Origin: Clostridiales bacterium
GTDB lineage: Bacteria > Bacillota > Clostridia > Oscillospirales > Oscillospiraceae
Reading direction: 5' to 3'
Assembly: GCA_020859945.1 (NCBI GenBank)
Contig: JAJBVG010000036.1
Coordinates: 1 to 64,000 of the forward strand
Length of the DNA: 64,000 nucleotides
Under the pieces are notes generated by a model. It had not been told where the DNA came from and did not search any database. It was given only the letters and a program-made list of their open reading frames with translations. A program made the position numbers and the translations under genes. The stretch's first letter is position 1, and each line of letters opens with the position of its first letter. Below, one piece after another: positions 61,863-64,000 of the stretch.

Positions 61863-64000
61863 ATGAACAGGCAAAAGCGGAAAAAGAGCAGCAGCCGCCA
61901 GGCCAACCGGCGCATTTTCCGCAGGACGGTGTTCCTGCTGGCCATCTGCGGCGTGGTCATGTTCCTCCCCATCGTCTACAAGCTGTGGTACTGGCAGATC
62001 AGCCGCCACGACGAGATCGAGCAGAAGGCGGTGCAGCAGCAGACCAGCGAGCTGTCCGTCTCCGCCCAGCGGGGAGCCATCTACGACTCTGAGGGCAACG
62101 TGCTGGCCATCAGTGCCAGCGCCTACGACGTGATTTTGTCCCCCAAGGCCATCAACGACAAGCAGCAGGAGCTGGACGCCGCCGCGGAGACCGCCCGTGA
62201 AAAGGGCGAGGACCCCGGCGAGGTCTTGGACGTGGTGGAGACCATCGCCACTGGCCTGGCCGAGATTCTGGACGGCGTGGACGCGGACACCATCCGGGAG
62301 AAGTGTCAGGACACCAACAGCCAGTACAAAAAAATCGCCACCAAGCTGGACGCCACCACTGAGGAAGCGGTGCGGGAGTTCATGGACGAGTATGACCTCT
62401 CCGGCTGCATTTACCTGACCCCCAACTCCAAGCGGTACTACCCCTATTCCACCCTGGCCGCCCAGATCATCGGCTTCACCAACGACAACGGCGGCGCTTA
62501 CGGCATTGAGGCGGAGCTGGACGACGAACTGTCCGGGACCTCCGGCCTGGTGGTCACAGCCCAGAACGCCAGCGGCACCGACCTGCTGAACTTCTACCAG
62601 GAGTATTACGACGCAGAGAGCGGCAGCACCGTCACCCTGACCCTGTCCACCGAAATCCAGAAGCTGTGCGAGGATGCGCTGGCGGACGGCGTGGAGAAGT
62701 ACGACGCCCAGAACGGCGGCTTTATCATCGTCATGGACTGCGACAGCGGCGCGATTTTGGGCATGGCCAGCAGTCCCACCTACGACCTGAACAACTACAG
62801 CACCATCATTGACAGCGTGCTTCAGGAGGAAGTGGAGTCCGGGGCCATCACCGAGTCGGAGGCGCTGAACGAGATGTGGCGCAACAAGGCGCTGAACGAC
62901 ACCTATGAGCCGGGGTCCACCTTCAAGTCGCTGGTGCTGGCCGCCGCGCTGCAAGAGGGGACTGTCAGCGAGAGCACCACCTTCAACTGCTCTGGCTCTG
63001 TCACCGTTTCCAACTACACCATCCGCTGCTCCAACCGCTCCGGCCACGGTCTCCAGACCCTGGCGGAGGCGGTGGGCAACTCCTGCAACCCCGCCTTTAT
63101 CTCCATCGGCCAGAGCCTGGGCGCGGAGACCTTCTACTCCTACATGGAGCGGTTCGGCCTGATGGATTCCACCGGCATCGACCTGCCCGGCGAAAGCGCC
63201 AACGTCATCTGGAGCCTGGAGAACTTCGGCATCACCGAGCTGGCCACCGCCTCCTTCGGGCAGCGGTTCACCGTCACTCCCATCAGCCTCATCACCGCCA
63301 TCAACGCGGTGGTCAACGGCGGCTATCTCTACACCCCCCATGTGGTGCAGAGCATCGTGGACGCCGACGGCGACACCACCTATGAGGCGGACACCACCCC
63401 CGTCCGGCAGGTCATCAGCGAGGAGACCTCTCAGCGCTGCGCCACCATCCTGGAGGGGGTCGTCACCAGCTTCACCGGGCGCAACGCCTATATGTCCGGC
63501 TACCGCATCGGCGGCAAGACCGGCACCTCCCAGACCCTGGTGGACGACGAGTACATCGTCTCCTTTATGGGCTTTGCCCCGGCGGACGACCCGGAGATCA
63601 TCGTGCTGGTGGCCTTCGACTCCCCCAAGGTGGACGCGGCGGGCAGCAACTACTCCACCACCGGCTACTACATCTCCGGCGGCAACATGGCCGCGCCGGT
63701 GGCGGGACAACTCATCGCGGACATTCTGGACTATATGGGCTACGAAAAGCAGTACACCGACGACGATCTCTCCGGCGTCAGCGTCTCCATGCCCGCCCTG
63801 GCGGGCCTCTCCGAGAGCGAGGCGGCGGAGGCGCTGGAGGCCAAGGACCTGACCTACCGGGTGGTGGGCGACGGGGAGACCGTCACCGACCAGTGCCCCG
63901 CCTCCGGGTCCACCCTGCCCAGCGGCAGCGAGGTCATCCTCTATATGGGGGAGGAGGCCCCCGACGACACCGTCACCGTCCCGGACCTGACCGGCATGAC
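61863..64000 (+). CDS. Class B penicillin-binding protein with PASTA domains (FtsI/SpoVD type), 3' end outside window
   Basis: The frame is open from ATG 61863 (after GGGGAGGTG) to the window edge, about 712 codons. A basic N-terminus and one membrane anchor (VFLLAICGVVMFLPIVYKLW) lead to the dimerisation domain (RGAIYDSEGNVLA) and the transpeptidase domain with SxxK in PGSTFKSL, SxN in GNSCNPAF and KTG in IGGKTGTSQ. From about residue 635 a PASTA domain begins (VSMPALAGLSESEAAEAL), and a second one starts at the edge (VTVPDLTG). Such proteins cross-link septal (FtsI/PBP2B) or spore-cortex (SpoVD) peptidoglycan. SpoVD usually has one PASTA and often follows the division gene; the missing end prevents a firm choice. 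Confidence 0.93.
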   Translation, partial: MNRQKRKKSSSRQANRRIFRRTVFLLAICGVVMFLPIVYKLWYWQISRHDEIEQKAVQQQTSELSVSAQRGAIYDSEGNVLAISASAYDVILSPKAINDKQQELDAAAETAREKGEDPGEVLDVVETIATGLAEILDGVDADTIREKCQDTNSQYKKIATKLDATTEEAVREFMDEYDLSGCIYLTPNSKRYYPYSTLAAQIIGFTNDNGGAYGIEAELDDELSGTSGLVVTAQNASGTDLLNFYQEYYDAESGSTVTLTLSTEIQKLCEDALADGVEKYDAQNGGFIIVMDCDSGAILGMASSPTYDLNNYSTIIDSVLQEEVESGAITESEALNEMWRNKALNDTYEPGSTFKSLVLAAALQEGTVSESTTFNCSGSVTVSNYTIRCSNRSGHGLQTLAEAVGNSCNPAFISIGQSLGAETFYSYMERFGLMDSTGIDLPGESANVIWSLENFGITELATASFGQRFTVTPISLITAINAVVNGGYLYTPHVVQSIVDADGDTTYEADTTPVRQVISEETSQRCATILEGVVTSFTGRNAYMSGYRIGGKTGTSQTLVDDEYIVSFMGFAPADDPEIIVLVAFDSPKVDAAGSNYSTTGYYISGGNMAAPVAGQLIADILDYMGYEKQYTDDDLSGVSVSMPALAGLSESEAAEALEAKDLTYRVVGDGETVTDQCPASGSTLPSGSEVILYMGEEAPDDTVTVPDLTGM

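Noticed and set aside
61746-63710. Minus-strand open frame of about 650 codons opposite the penicillin-binding protein
   Set aside because: Shadow; the plus strand encodes a clear transpeptidase with SxxK, SxN and KTG motifs that runs off the window edge.

Overview
The window comes from a GC-rich, strictly anaerobic, spore-forming Firmicute, most likely the class Clostridia and plausibly the family Oscillospiraceae. The evidence is gene content: an anaerobic class III ribonucleotide reductase pair (nrdD, nrdG), mother-cell sporulation genes (yqfC, yqfD), the order phoH-ybeY-era-yqzL-recO, a mraZ-rsmH-ftsL-pbp division cluster, and Shine-Dalgarno sites of the AGGAGG type. No species call is possible from the sequence alone.

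Layout. Bases 1-3800 look like a decayed defence island: the tail of Cas6, a three-repeat CRISPR remnant read leftwards from its own promoter, an unknown protein with a restriction-nuclease-like motif and a membrane-type tail, and a frameshifted WYL regulator joined in frame to the C-terminus of an AAA+ ATPase. Bases 4200-27200 are carbohydrate uptake: a truncated esterase with FN3 domains, an acetyltransferase, a mannitol PTS operon (mtlR-mtlA-mtlD-HPr), an ascorbate-type PTS locus whose IIC gene is fused to half of a BglG-type regulator, a beta-galactoside operon (AraC regulator, GPH symporter, LacZ), and a polyol operon (ROK regulator, SDR dehydrogenase, FGGY kinase, GPH symporter). Bases 27200-38650 are accessory and partly AT-rich: truncated or fused genes, an uncharacterised two-gene module beside WYL and XRE regulators, a MATE exporter, and an ISL3-type element split by an IS3-family element. 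Bases 38660-42850 carry an oxidoreductase, MalQ with a phosphopantetheinyl transferase, and two tandem type I toxin-antitoxin loci that are missed by ordinary gene calling. From 42900 to the end the window is mostly conserved housekeeping: nrdGD, yqfCD, phoH, ybeY, era, yqzL, recO, mutS2, an HPr-like regulator, uvrC, rsmD, coaD, and the division cluster, ending inside a PASTA-containing penicillin-binding protein.

Three themes stand out. First, several genes are clean in-frame joins of halves of unrelated families (WYL::AAA+, BglG::UlaA, GtrA::phosphodiester glycosidase), and others are truncated (esterase, RelA-type synthetase, AraC, dynamin-like GTPase). This suggests repeated deletion between neighbouring genes, or assembly collapse. 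Second, the two HPr proteins are complementary: one keeps His15 but has Asp46, the other keeps Ser46 but has Tyr15. Third, intergenic gaps from 43 to 61 kb are filled with seven-base-periodic elements with inverted arms, distinct from several other dispersed repeat families.
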